From NCBI GenBank assembly GCA_027405735.1, contig JAPEHQ010000016.1, positions 930,001 through 994,000 on the forward strand: a DNA stretch of 64,000 nucleotides. Direction: 5' to 3'. The notes under the pieces are model-generated. The model had not been told where the DNA came from. It searched no databases and was given only the letters and a program-made list of their open reading frames with translations. The DNA comes from Mucor racemosus (taxonomy: Eukaryota > Mucoromycota > Mucoromycetes > Mucorales > Mucoraceae). Of the stretch, positions 44,071 to 60,352 are shown piece by piece. Numbering within the stretch: the stretch's first letter is position 1; every line of letters begins with the position of its first letter. Made by a program: the position numbers and the translations under genes.

Positions 44071-45770
44071 ATGCGCTTGGAATCAAAAGTAAAAGTGTCT
44101 AGATTAGCAAAGTATGCTATTTTAGTTTACGTTTTGATTTCTATATGCTATACTACAAGTCATTACTTTTCATCTCACCATGTAAATAACAACATGAATA
44201 GACATAATAGCATGGAAGCATTGGCTGTTAATAAACCGCAAGATGTCTTGAAATCAGAAGCATCTTCTACCTCATACTCTGCTCCCAAGCCAAAATTGCA
44301 ACAATCAGACATCAAAGAAGATGCAGAGGATGTTGAATATACCAATCAAGTTACATGGCCCGGTTCAAAAGGTAAGTTTTTTCGTTGTTTTATGTATAAA
44401 ACGTCATATGTTTAACCCTTAAAATTTTGAGCAGGCAGTGAAATCAATCATAAATTATCAGAAGAAATCATAAAGTCAAAAATATTCTCGAGTAGCATGG
44501 GTTTAGATAATGTTACGCCTTATTATTTCAAAGCCTCTCATATTGTCAAGACTCAAGATATTACATTGGCAACATTGGTTACAAGAAATAGATTCCATGT
44601 ACTTTCTCGATTAGCAACAAATTACAAAGGTTTGTTTCTAAAGGATCTAATAACGGAAAAACTTTTTATCTAATTTTTTTTTTTTTTTGTAGGTCCTATC
44701 TCAGCTGCTATTCACGTTTTAGATGATGAAGAGAAAATAGCTACTATTAAAGAATTAGGCAAAATATATAGCTCAAATCCTGACATGCAAAAGTATGTAG
44801 ATATTCACTTGATTATCGATAAATTTGATCGACAATTTAATATGTGGAGAAACACAGCTAAATTATTTACTCGCACCGATTATTTAATGATGCTCGATGT
44901 TGATTTCCATCTCTGTACAAACTTCCGAAAGACTATCTTTGGTAACCCCACAATCAGTCAAATGCTGGCTGCAGGTAAAACTGCTATTGTTGTTCCTGCA
45001 TTTGAATATTTGAATCAAAAGGATGGCATGGATTGGAAAACTTTCCCTACAAAGAAAAGCCAAGTTATCAAGCAAGTTGAAAATATGAAGCTCGATAGTT
45101 TTCATAGTTCATGGGTGAGTGGGCATGGCGCAACCAATTACTCTCATTGGTACACTGCCACAGAAATGTATCCTGTCACTGAGTACGAATTCAGTTATGA
45201 ACCTTATGTTATCTACAAGAAGGAAGGTACTCCTTGGTGTGACGAAAGATTCATTGGATACGGTGCTAATAAAGCTGCTTGTCTCTATGAGATTTTCATC
45301 TCTGGTGTTGATTATTTTGTATTGCCTAATGATTTCTTGATTCATCAATCGCATAAATACGCTAACCATGATCGTACAAGAGAGGTAAGAATATACATTA
45401 AACAAGAATTGTTTCATTAGATTTAACACATTTTGTTCTGCATTTTTAGAGAACGCATAATCGAGTATTATATGAGAATTTCAGAACTGAAATTTGCCTT
45501 CGTTATTCTAGAAAATACGTTATTGAGGATACATGGTACACACCTGCAGCAAAGAACATGAAGCAAGTTTGTACAGATATTCCTAAATGGAAATATTTAT
45601 CTGGTATTTCCAAAGAGCAAAGATTAAAAGATTTAGAAGAAGAAGCCGCTTTAAAAGCTCAACAAGAACAAGAGCAACAACAGCCTTTAGAAGCTGAAAA
45701 TGTACAGTCAAATGAATTAGAAGAAGAGCAAGATTTGCAAGAAGATGAAGAAATCATGGCCACTATATAA
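44071..45770 (+). CDS. LARGE-like type II membrane glycosyltransferase (GT49 family)
   Basis: Four exons, 44071-44371, 44435-44629, 44693-45384 and 45450-45770, total 1509 bases (502 residues). A single membrane anchor at ~14-32 (AILVYVLISICYT) after a short basic tail gives type II Golgi topology. The catalytic domain has LVTRNRFHVLSRLA, GPISAAIHVLDD, the DxD motif in YLMMLDVDFHLC at 234-236, and FIGYGANKAACLYEIFISGVDYFVLPNDFLIHQSHKY typical of the GT49 domain of LARGE and B4GAT1. In animals these extend xylose-glucuronate chains on dystroglycan; fungi lack dystroglycan, so the acceptor is unknown, perhaps a glucuronic-acid-containing cell-wall polymer of Mucoromycota (inference). The C-terminal 60 residues are a Glu/Gln-rich coiled coil. 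Confidence 0.87.
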
Positions 45771-45998
45771 AAAACAAACTCGGAAAAATAAATCATACAT
45801 AAATACACTCTGTTTAAAGATGATTATTGACGATGATGATGATGATTTGCACGTGAAAAACTGTAGTAGCAATAAAGATCTTTTTTTTTTTTTCATTATT
45901 CTCTTTCTCTTCTTTTTTTTCCTCTTTCTTTTTTTCGATATCTATTTAATAATATATATGAATAAAGATAAAGAGACAATCAATACATCGACTAGTTT

Positions 45999-48494
45999 AT
46001 GGCCAACTGTAATTATAGTGTATTAAGCAAAAAAAAAAAAAAGACGATATTTCTAACAATCTTTCAAAAAAAAAAGTTATACGATCGAATTGTATCCAAC
46101 AATAATTCAAAATCATATTATGAACATTTATTGAAAGTAGCATCGACTTATGAAGAATGGTGTGATTCAGCTACAAAATTAGACGAAATTGATGGTTTAG
46201 ATCAATGGAAAAGAGAAATGGCATCTCCTGATTATGACTATGAGCTTGTTAAAGCAAGGCTTGATCAATTAAGAAATATTAGAAAGACCAATAAAGGCCA
46301 ATCAGCCATGATTTTCGCTTTAAGAACAAGTTTAGCAAGAAATTTAGGTGATATGGGCAATCCAAAGGTACCAAAAAAAAAACAAGATTGTTTGATTATA
46401 TTCAGTTTGTTTAATTATTTGTTGTTATAAATACATAGCTCTATTCATATTCACGTGTAGGAACAAAAGATTTAACATCTGAATATATCGAAGAAGTTGT
46501 AAAGCAATTGAATTGGATATGCGATGAACCTGCAGATCCCAATAATGATCCAAATCTGGATTTAAAAGCAAAGCATGATTTCTTTATGAACATTCGACAA
46601 AGTTTTGGACGTACAGCTTTATTATTAAGTGGCGGTGGTACATTAGGTGCGTTATCAATGTTTCCATGTGCGTTTCATGTATTTACACCGTATGATATGT
46701 ATAAATTTTTAGGCTTAAATCATATCGGTGTTATCAAATGCTTACATGAAGCTCAATTGTTACCTCGCATTATTTCAGGGGCATCGAGCGGCAGCATTAT
46801 GGCATCACTCGTTTGTACAAAGACTAATGATGAATTACCTTTGATGTTTGATCCATCATTGGTTCGCCTAGTAAGTTGCTATAAAAATAAGTGTGTTTCA
46901 TTTGACCAACATTTACTTTTCTTATTAGGATGTATTTGAAAGAGATGGGTTTCCTGATACACCTTATGCCCGTCTTCATCGTCTTATGATAAATAAACAA
47001 ATATTTGACGTTGAAATTCTTAGAGAAGCAATGAGAGCTAATCTAGGTGACATGACATTTCAGGAGGCATTTAACAGAACTCGTTTCATTTTAAATATTA
47101 CAGTGAGCTCATCTACATTGTACGATATGCCTCGATTATTAAACTATATAACAGCACCTGATGTGGTTTGTACAAAAGAATAGTTAGATAATAGACATGT
47201 ACTAACTTGCTTGCTCTATCTAGCTTATTTGGTCTGCAGTGTAAGTTCGCATTTCCAAAATTATATTGCCATATTAATCAATTTTATATGATATAGTGCT
47301 GCATCTTGTGCTGTCCCTGTATTTTATGGATCTACTCCATTATTCTCAAAAGACAAGAATGGAAAAGTAACTCCATGGAATCCAAATGGTACGATAAATA
47401 ACTCTAATATAAAATGCTGCAAAATACTAAAACAATATAGATCAATTATATATTGATGGCTCTGTAGAAAAGTAAGATAGCATCACATGAAAATAACAAT
47501 TATAAGACTAATGTATTTTTCACATGTTGTAGTGATCTGCCAATGAACAAGCTTTCAGAGTTATTCAATGTAAACCATTTTATCGTCTGTCAAGTTAATC
47601 CACATGTCATTCCCTTTCTACAAAAGGCAAATACACCTTCTAAATTAAGACAAGCTGCCAATTTTTGTATGCACATGGCTAAAACAGAGGCACAACATCG
47701 TTGTACACAGGTAAATATATTATACATTCATATTTCTCTGGCCAAACAGCTAATACGTTATTATCTATAGTTGACAGAGCTTGGAATTTTACCCTCATTT
47801 TTCTATAAAATACAATCCATCATGTCGCAAAAATATTCTGGTGATATTACTATCGTTCCTGAAGTTGGTTATTCTGATTTCCTCAAAGTTTTGACAAATC
47901 CAACCCCTGAATATGTCGTAGATTGTGTTCAACGTGGAGAGCGAGCAACTTGGACTAGTAAGTTTACAAATTGGCATTCATAAACTGTTTTATTAAAACA
48001 TTAAAAATATAGAAATGTCAATTATCAAAAATCATTTACAAGTAGAATTATCAATCGATCAAATTTTGTATCGTCTACGTTTATTAAGATTAAACGAATT
48101 ACCCAACAAGAAACTGCTGGTTGCTAATAGTAATATGACAAAGCATCATCATAATAGACCCCCATTAGAAACTCGCTCAACATCACCACTTAATATGCGT
48201 AATCCATGCATGTCTCCCATTGAAGAAAATGATGAGGTTACACCTCGTAAACGGACAGAAATGATAGATCCCATAACAGATACACTACTAAATATACCAG
48301 AACCATTTATTGTTCAATCCTCTCAAAGTACACCCATGATTGTTGCATTATCTGATCAAATTCAACTTGTACATGGTACCAAAAAGAGTACCAACAACAA
48401 TAGCAACAACAATAACAAGAAACAACAAGAGAAAGAGTTACGTAGAGAAAGAAACCAGACAAAGAGAGGCCTGTTAATGACTAAACCAGAATAG
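45999..48494 (+). CDS. patatin-like triacylglycerol lipase (Tgl3/4/5, SDP1 family)
   Basis: Ten exons: 45999-46367, 46439-46646, 46713-46870, 46929-47165, 47224-47240, 47297-47388, 47441-47471, 47533-47710, 47771-47957 and 48013-48494, total 1959 bases (652 residues). The N-terminal region KKLYDRIVSNNN ... YEEWCDSATKLDEIDG is the DUF3336 domain of fungal and plant lipid-droplet lipases. The patatin domain shows the oxyanion loop LLLSGGGTLGLNHIGV, the nucleophile motif GASSG (S217) and the catalytic aspartate in YIDGSVEND (D366). The dyad is complete. Such enzymes hydrolyse triacylglycerol at lipid droplets. The C-terminal 140 residues are basic, asparagine-rich and lack family signatures. Exons of 17 and 31 bases are needed to give LIWSAVAASCAVP and DQLYIDGSVEN. 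The first ATG sits in a lysine-rich context and could be further upstream. Confidence 0.9.
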
Positions 48495-48775
48495 CCCTTG
48501 TAATTCACCTAATATGCCCTATATATGTGTACTCTCGTTTTTTTTTTATTTTACTAGACTGTCTACAGGTTTTCTTTCAAATATTGTTATTTATTTCATC
48601 AAGTTAGCACAATTTATCATTTACTGCTATTGATCACAATTGTATATATGTCATGTATAACCTATGCTATTATGTCTTTATTAAACAATTTTTCATTTAT
48701 CTGTAATACATATAGCTTTAATAAAAAGCAATTGAAATGCTTATAATGCTAATGAAGGAAGTGTAATTGTTCAAA
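48495..48775. other. 3' flank of lipase gene
   Basis: AT-rich sequence before repeat copy D; no gene. Confidence 0.45.
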
Positions 48776-50330
48776 AATTATATGAATTGGTCACATCATG
48801 ATACCTGTTCCTACGTTTATTTTATATCAAAAAACACGTAAAATTCACTGCTTTTTCTTGAAAACTAGGTCTCGCTTTTCATCCTTACTCAATTTTTTTT
48901 TCACTAAATAACACCAAGAAAAAATTATATGCCAATGTACCTGAGATGTTTAACTTTAATCTAAAAACGCGTTTCCAAAAATATCCTATTTCTAGCAATT
49001 GGTATAATTTTTTTAGTGCTAATGTTTCAGATGTTTACGCGTATTTCACTGTTAAAAGTTAAAAACGAACTTTGAGGCTTCATATCTCTACAAAAAATTA
49101 AGATATACTAACACTTTCTAATAATGAAACTTACTTGTTTTGAAACGCTCTATAACATATTTTAGTATAAAAATATTCTAGGCATTTTTATTTTTTTTTT
49201 TATTTTTTTTGGCATTTCTGTAGTAGATTTCAAAATATTGGTTAGACTGAACTGTATTTTTTTTACATTCATGACGTAGAGCTTGCTGAGCTCTCTCGGA
49301 CCCAATTTAGTTTTTTTCAAAATCTTGATTTTTCGTGGAGATATCCTAAAAAATGTGTACAAAGGAATACTTTCATTTCTAGCTTCAATTTTTCCCTGTA
49401 TACCCTCGTCCCAAATCCTGAATTTGAAAAAAAATGGACAAAAATCTCGTTTTCTTTATGAAAAATGGAGCTAGAAAGTTCAGCAATAGCTCGATCGATA
49501 GATAAAATTTTTGCGCATTATATCCATTATTTATATTTAAAATATGCTTATGAAAAGTAATGTATATATTCAAAAAACCTCTAAAATTTCAATTGCATTT
49601 TACGTAAAATTTGATGTGGAACATTCATCTAAATTTTATTTAGATAAATACAGAATATAAAACTGTGCAAAAACCATTTAGTACGCTGGGTCTACTTACT
49701 TTGCAGTTCATGAGCCATTAAACGATTTTGTTTTTTTGATCATTTTCTAATCGATTTCACAAATCCGTTTTGGAACTCAGCTATCATACGTTTAAGCTAG
49801 GATTTCACAAACAACGCATCGTATTACGGTTAACCGAGTTTGACTGCTTTAACGGGCCGTTTTTTATGCAAACTCGAATGAGGGTATTCGAGTTTCTTCT
49901 TTTCTTTTTTTGTTAGCTAAGCTCGAAAACAGGATTGAAAAAATACTTCAAGTTGTGAAACTGTCAAATATGCTATTATCGATTCATAATCCCATATTAA
50001 CTTGACAAGGTTGCTATTAACAGCCTCCTTAAGGCAAACCAATACTTGCTCCCACCCCGTTTTTTATCTGGGTTACAAAAGAACGGGCCGTTTTCCAACT
50101 CGAATCGAATGGCCGTTTCCGTTAAAACTCGATTCAAACTCGAATCGAAGCCCATTCCTAGTTTAAGCTGTAATATGAACTATTGTTTTGATTATCTCGA
50201 CGAAAAACTAACACTTTTCGCTGAAACAAAAAATACAGAGTAACTTTGAGGTTAATCTATCTTGTGAATACAAACAAAATTAACATTTCATTTAGGTACC
50301 CAATTTTTTACAATCGATTTTAGGTCCATG
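48776..50330 (+). repeat. long dispersed repeat, copy D, interrupted
   Basis: It corresponds to copy A from about 11600 (ATTGGTCACATTATGCTACC, here ATTGGTCACATCATGATACC near 48786) and to the end of copy B's left part (CAATCGATTTTAGG near 50311). It ends earlier than A and C. A 363-bp hAT-like element (49798-50160) splits it. Minus-strand peptides RISPRKIKILKK and LGPREL are shared with copies A and B. Confidence 0.8.
49798..50160. mobile_element. hAT-like miniature element inserted in repeat copy D
   Basis: A 363-bp insertion flanked by an 8-bp duplication GTTTAAGC (49790-49797 and 50161-50168). Ends are short inverted repeats, TAGGATTTC on the left and the reverse complement TAGGAATGG on the right. 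The interior repeats CGAATCGAATC, CGGGCCGTTTT and CGAGTTT words in both orientations and has no transposase. Copy B shows the uninterrupted site at 34546-34566 (AGTTTTAAGCTGTAATATGA), which confirms the boundaries directly. Confidence 0.88.
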
Positions 50331-51808
50331 TTTAGGTTAGTGCTGTTTATATATATACTTAAGATAATCAGCTAAAATACAATTAAAACTAGATATATTC
50401 ATTTGAGTATATTTATAAGGAAAAAAGGATGAAGATGTCAAACTGTAAATATAGATAAGGTATTTATAGGTTTTAGAAGCGCGGATATAGGGTATAACAT
50501 TCGGTAATTAAATCTTGATTTCATTAGTTGGAAGACCAGTTGTAGGAGGTTTTGATGGGAATAGATTGACCAGAACCAGTTCCGACAAGGAGGAGGCAAA
50601 GTTAAATAGATAGAATATCCTTTGACGATTGATTAAATGGGAGAATATTCTTTATAAAAGAAAAAACCAATGTGAAGCGCAGGTAAAGATTTACATTGAC
50701 TCTGCTTAAATAATACCACATCATCTTAGACTAAATATAATATATAATAGAATCACTCCACCTTATTCCATAATTGAAATAAAGTTGATATGCATCATTC
50801 ATTACAGTTCCTAACTCTAATGATCTTGTCCAGATAACCTATCAAGAACTTACGATGAGCCATACCTTCAGTGCTCATTATTCGTATTACATAATCCAGC
50901 TCAATATTTAGTCAGTATCCTAAACAAGTGCAATTATATTCTGATACTAACTCGTTTATCTTCGGACAGATATCAATCGCCCATAGAGGAAAGATACATA
51001 TCCTTTAAATATTTGCCGTAACTCGATTCAATACTGTGAGAGTTTATGGATACATACCATTTAATTTATAGAAAGAGGAATAATAAAGATTAGTAACATT
51101 TGCAATGAAATGACACCTTTCATAGACCAAAATTGCCATTGCCATTTCAGACAAATAACATTGTGTTCTATTTCTTTTTTTTTTAAAAAAAACCCCCCAG
51201 ATTTTGAATATTAATTTAATCAGCTTTAGCAAATATGATGAATATCAAAAAAAGTCATCATAAAATTATGAATCCTTAATTTTGTTAGGTATTATTGATG
51301 ATTTGTTTACCACTACAATTTAAAAAATTGAATTTGTTTGCATAAAAAATAAAAAAAAGCTAGTATATACAAAATTAATCTATTTACAAACACAAAATTT
51401 CCATTTTAAAGCATTTCGAGCTTTATTTCTTTAATTTTTGTAAAACATATATATGTAGAAAAAGACAAATAGAGAAAAAAAAGCAAGAGAAATCTACGAT
51501 CTACACTAATCTATTATTGTATATAAAATCCAAATCTCCCATAAAATATCAATATATGGCAACGAAAACAGGAAAGTTTAAAAGCATGTGTTGCATTTTA
51601 TTCTTCAAACATGGCCAAATTTAGTAAAACAATGGTTTTTTATTTATTTCTATATAATGCAATTTCAAAAAAAAATCAATTCATACAAATTTGACATATG
51701 AAAGTTTGGGGGGGGGGGAAAGAGAGATAGGTGAAAATCAAGAGAAAATCAAAGGAAAGAAAGAAAAAGAGTTTGGTATTTACAAGATATAAGATTCTTT
51801 TAAAGAAT
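50331..51808. other. gene-free stretch and bHLH 3' flank
   Basis: No gene supported. It includes a run of 11 G at 51708-51718, which would be a C tract in the bHLH transcript if the 3' UTR reaches that far. The 62-codon minus-strand frame at 51044-51232 is not recognisable. Confidence 0.5.
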
Positions 51809-53300
51809 TTAATAACGACAAACGTTGCCATATATTTTTTCATAGCCACTCATGCGAAGAGCAGGCAAAAATGCAGTCTGATGATTTTGAATCGCTGGTG
51901 GGTGGGGAGACTTTGTAGCAGGCAAAAGAGGTCGAAGATTTTGCTGAGGAGGATGATGAGCTTTCGAATTAGGATCAATATTATTATCATTATGTTGTTG
52001 CTGTTGTTGATGTTGTTGTTGGAGAGGATGGTGAATATGCTGCTGATGATTGTTATTGTTGTAGGCAACTACATGATTGCTACTATTGTTAAATAATTGA
52101 GGTGGTTGAGGAATAAAGACTGAGGAAGGATAAGAAGAGTAATAGTTATTGTTATTAATTAATGTGGGAGTTGAAGCAGCAGATGAAGGATTTGAAGAAA
52201 CAGACATGGATGAAAAGACAGTTTGTAACTGTTGTTGTTGATGAGGTTGTTGTTGTTGTTGTTGTTGTTGAGGAGGTAAAGAAAGAGGTGGTGGTAAATT
52301 ATTAGGTAGAGATGTATTCAAAATACCTTCTTCTTTCATGTGAAGCGGAGAGGATGGGACTGATACACTCTGCTGGGTAAATGTTGTGTTACTACGTATA
52401 TAGCGAGGTGAATTGGGAGCAGATGGAGATTGATGATAGTCTGTATTGTTGTTTAATTCATCAACTGATGCTACCATGGGGGCTGCTGTTAGGGAGGCAG
52501 TGGCAAGGGGAGGTGAAATAGATGAAGTATGAGATGGTGAAAAGTGACTCAGACGTTCTTTTAGAGCAGCGTTTTGGTTTTGTAATTCCTTCAAGAAGAA
52601 ATGAAAAAGGTATGAGACGCTAGTTTACTATTAAACAAGTTTCTTTTATCTTACCTTAATGTAATCGAGGGATAACTTTAAAATGTTGCCCTTATTTGGT
52701 TTTTGGCCAGGTTGAATAGCATTTGGAACAACACTTGATAATTCAAAGATTGTATTATTGATATTATCTCTTCTACGACGTTCAACATGATTGTGATTTT
52801 CTCTACGACGTTGAATTCTTTCAATTGCGGTTTTACTATCCAAATTATTTCTACAAAAAGGAATTCGGGTTAACATTTTCTCGTAAACTAAGAGATTGGG
52901 ATTTAATTAATTCATTAAAAAAAGGGGGATATTACCTGTTCAGAATATTTACACCATTTACTCGATAGGCTGTTTGCTTCTTTGGCTTTGACTTTTTCTT
53001 CATCTTCTGGGGCGACAAATCAGAAGTAAAATTAAGAAACAAAGCCTGAGTTACAGGACGCTTATTAGTGTTGTTATTTGAAGAAGATGCAACTGAAGAA
53101 GGAGTAGAAGTGTCACCGTCATCTTGAGATGAATCTTCATCAGAATCCTCATCTTCTTCCATTGCCATATCAAAATCTTGATCATGATTCGCTGCTTCCA
53201 ATTCTTCCTGTTCAGATTCTTGTTTAGGTGCCATTCTATGATCGTTGATAATATGTGTCATGCTATTAATTGAGTTATTGTTGGTAGTGGCGCAAACCAT
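51809..53300 (-). CDS. bHLH transcription factor
   Basis: Three exons, 53300-52936, 52850-52655 and 52588-51809, total 1341 bases (446 residues). I start at the ATG at 53300; the longer open frame begins at a non-ATG codon. Residues ~25-70 are acidic and a basic patch MKKKSKPKKQ follows. The bHLH region (~138-187) has the basic region ENHNHVERRRRDNINNTIFELSSVVP, with the H-E-R-R residues that contact E-box CANNTG sites, and helix 2 NKGNILKLSLDYIKEL reaching across the last intron. A short leucine/glutamine heptad (LQNQNAALKERL) follows, as in USF/TFE-type bHLH-zip factors. The C-terminal half is low-complexity with glutamine and asparagine runs. Targets are unknown. Confidence 0.88.
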
Positions 53301-53457
53301 GAGAGGCAAGGCTTAGATTATAATATTATTCTTTGTTTTTTTATTTTTGATAATAGAAAGAAGAAAAGAAATTTTAAATTTCTAAAAAGATGGAAAAGTA
53401 AAGATAGAGAAAAGAAAGGCAAGTTTATCCCTTTCACATGTTGTATTTTTTTTTTAT

Positions 53458-53496
<39 letters not shown>

Positions 53497-55190
53497 GTTC
53501 AACTCTTGGAACATGTGTACTTGGAACTCAATGATGAGAGGGAAAATAGGTAAGAGGCAACCGCCGCTTCAAACAAGTTTCCCACGATCATAGCCAATGA
53601 ATTGATGCAAACCTTTCATCCTATTGACCGATCTTCGGTCTCTTCTCCGGGAAATAGATGAACTTTCTTTCCCTTGTGATGCACATATATCCATTTTCGA
53701 ATGTAACTGCATTTCTCTGGTTATCAGATCTTTCTAGATCTTGAATAACTAGCGCGCTTTTTATCTACCAAAAAGCTTTCTCTATTTGACGGATTTCGAT
53801 ATTTTTAACAAACAAAGAACGATATCCATTACCATTTGTTATTTGGTTGTACCAAATATTTCAACTAACCAATGCTGATCTTTTGATTTAAACGGAGAGA
53901 AATCTACAAATTTTTTGTTTGTATTTATCCAGAAATTTTTTTTAATATACTAACATATAAAGAAATAAAATTGCACAAGAAACATCTACTAAAAATCTTG
54001 CATAGATCTATTTTTTTTTTTTAAAAAAAAAAAGATGCATCAGACGAGCAAATGTCGTCTTTCTTTCAAATGAGTTCTAGATGAAAATATGAAGAAACCG
54101 GAGTTGTCGTTATGCTAATGATATAATTGCTTTCTTTTATGTCTCAGACATTTCATTCATATTTAGACCCTGTTTTCATGAAATTATATAACTTGACCTT
54201 TTCTGCTTTTTCTCCGTATAAACCAACTGATTTTCTTTATCTTTTCTCACGATAACAGCTCACAGTTTTTATGACTCCTTCTTCTTGGTAAATGCGGGAC
54301 AAGAAACAATGCACGGTTCTTTTTATGTTTGTGTCACTGATCAAAAAGAAAAATGAGGGATTTTTAGCAAAAAATTTCCTTTAGTTTCAATCCAATAATC
54401 TGAGTGAAAAAAACCATATCCAATCACTATTACATGTTTCTTTTTAGTATAAACATTATTTATAGGTACACATGTTTATATTCAATTACTCTCTTACCTC
54501 CGGCAAAACGATATTTTAAGAAAAAATGACTCCATTTCTTGATCTAGATTTCGTATTTTTTCAAAAATTTCTTTATCGAAATACATGAATAAATATGTAG
54601 GTTTTACTTTATTTTAATGAATATTTGCGTAAAACCATGAGAATTTTATCATAAAACATAGCTTGCTTCAAAAACCACTAGCATGCAAAATATCCCGCAA
54701 TGTTTTCGTGCTTATTGTCTGTCAAATGGCCGTCCAATTGTCTTACGTTATCTTGAAACACATGTAGTTTCTAGCTATTTAAGCAGGTTCTTTTCAAAAA
54801 CAATAATATGAAAATGTATTCAGATGCCAGAAATTATCAAATTATAAATTCTTTCTTTTTAAATTGCTTTCAACGGTAAGTAATAATCTTTTAAATTAAA
54901 AAGAGATCAAAATCTATGATACCGGAGATTCAAATTGAACTGTTTTTTTGATTCGCTGTTTTTTACCAATAGATATAGCATTCGTCATTAAAACAGATGC
55001 TGAGCAATGTAACCTAAACCAGGTACAGGCATTGTAACAATCATCTAAACTTTAATTTTAGAACCATTGCTAATATCTCATATATATTAAAAATTGAAAG
55101 TATAACAGTAAATGGTACTAAACCTAAAAAAATGATGTGTTTTTAATTTATTACAATGAAAATTATTTATAAAAAAGAAAAATGTTATAT
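53301..55190. other. 1.9-kb intergenic with bHLH promoter
   Basis: No gene seen. It holds the bHLH promoter, including a nearly pure T tract at about 53461-53493, and at its right end the 3' flank of the alanyl-tRNA synthetase. No repeat from this window matches it. Confidence 0.5.
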
Positions 55191-58311
<3,121 letters not shown>

Positions 58312-60352
58312 AGTGAAAATTAGATGTAAAATACAATCAAGAAAAAAAAAAGGGGAGAGGTTTTCTTTTTTTTTTTTTTTTTTTTAACTATATCTATCAA
58401 TGTCAAAAAGAAGAAAAAAATTATTTCTTACCTAGAACCAATTACATTGACTGAACAATACCACGTCATGAACTAAAAGGTAGCTTCTCATGCTGTTTTC
58501 CATGAGTATAATCGTATTTTGTCAATATACCACAATAAAGCATGATATGATCTTATCTATATATGGAATGTTGGTCTCGAAATAAAGCTTTCTACAAACA
58601 TTGACTCATCTAATGTCATTTTATATCATGTCTGAAGTTCGGTTTAATATAGCGTCACCTGTTTTATTTTGCAAGCGATCAATAGCTACATTCATTCCAA
58701 GGCTTTATAATTGAAAATCAGTTCTTCGCTTCCCTGTACAGTATTTGACAACTGAATTATTTTGTAGTTCAGCCAGACATCGAGTTTTCTTGATGTATTT
58801 TGATGAGAAATAAGCATAATTTTTTTCGGAAAAAAATAGAACATAACTCATCGACTAATTTTAATTGAAAGTACAACTTAATTATGATAGTATCTTATCA
58901 TATTTTGTTTGTAAAAATCATTTAATCCTGAAAATGGGTATATTTTTAGGAGCTGGAACCATCGTTTATTCTCCGCTTCCTTACCTGAGAAAATACTGCG
59001 AATTATACCATTCAAAGTATTTTTTTGAATAGATGGAAAATTGATATTTGCTAAAATAGTGCTTGGCTACCTTTAAATTATGTTATTGCACACTAGGAGT
59101 TTTTTTGTTTGAAAAAACATAGTGATACAGGATCAGTATTGCTCAATAAAGCAAATTTCGCTGCTTAAATCGTTAGTGTGACAAAAAAAAGTCGATGGAA
59201 CTCAATTAAAAGCCATTACTTGAAATCTATAAATTAAAAACTATTAGTATCATACCCCTTTATCTATTCATTTGTATAAAAATAAGGGCATGACCGAATT
59301 CATTAAATAATTCATATTCATACCCTCAATTGGCAACATTTACGCACAAAAATTTCATTCATTTTAGCATGATACAACACGTTCTATGCGCTATAATTGC
59401 GCCGGATCACTTCCAATAGATAAAATACATTATATAGAACAAATTTTTGCAGTTTTCCAAAAAAAAATTTGGTTATGAAAAAACATGCCATTTCGGATTA
59501 GGGTTCATAAGGGTTTCGACCTCGAAATATTAAATTTCAATTTTTCATCTCGAAAATCCAATATTTTACTAATGCATATATAGTATCAATACGATCCTAA
59601 AAGCATAGTCTATTATCTCCAATAAAAAAAATTAGGATTTAATATGTATAATTTCGACTTTTTTGCGAAAAACCGTTTTGAGGTTTTAGGAGTATAACCC
59701 TTGTATTAATGATTTGATGCTTTTGTAAATGCATTTATTAGATGTGCCGTATTTTTTCACATTGATGAGATTAGAAGTGCGTTTGAGCTTGCATTGATGC
59801 TTTGTTATCATATTCGCCAAAAACAAAAAAGTTTGGATCGATCATCGATTTTTGGATCAGATTTTTGTTAAATATTTCAATACCCGATGATTGGATTTTT
59901 CATGGTTTTCAATGATGTTTATCGATGAATTGAATAGAATATACTCAATAAAAATGTAATAATTTAAATTTGTCCATATAATTGAAAGCATAGATATTTG
60001 CTCAGTACAAATTTCTGAGAAAAAATACAATATTTTTTTATAGTAACTGCATTAAAAGTAAAGAAAGCATCAATTTTTATCCAAATTCAAAACGAAAACA
60101 TCGATTTGATTACATATTAGAGCATGCTATAATAGCAGTATTTGTATAAAAATATGAGATATCCTATGAGTTTATCAGTAAGTAATTTTAAATGACTTTG
60201 AGTCTGCATAAATCAACAAAATCAATTGACATTTGTAAAGGAGATTGATAACCTGTGGCTTGTGAATGATAAAAACACATGAGCGAGCTTTGTACTGTTA
60301 AATTTTTTTGTTCTTTATACTATTACCTTTAATCAAAACGCAATAAAGCACC
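58312..60352. other. 2-kb intergenic region between divergent ALA1 and RRP4
   Basis: AT-rich sequence with no gene, RNA or repeat recognised. It contains the ALA1 promoter at the left (T tract at 58367-58385) and the RRP4 promoter at the right. Confidence 0.5.
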
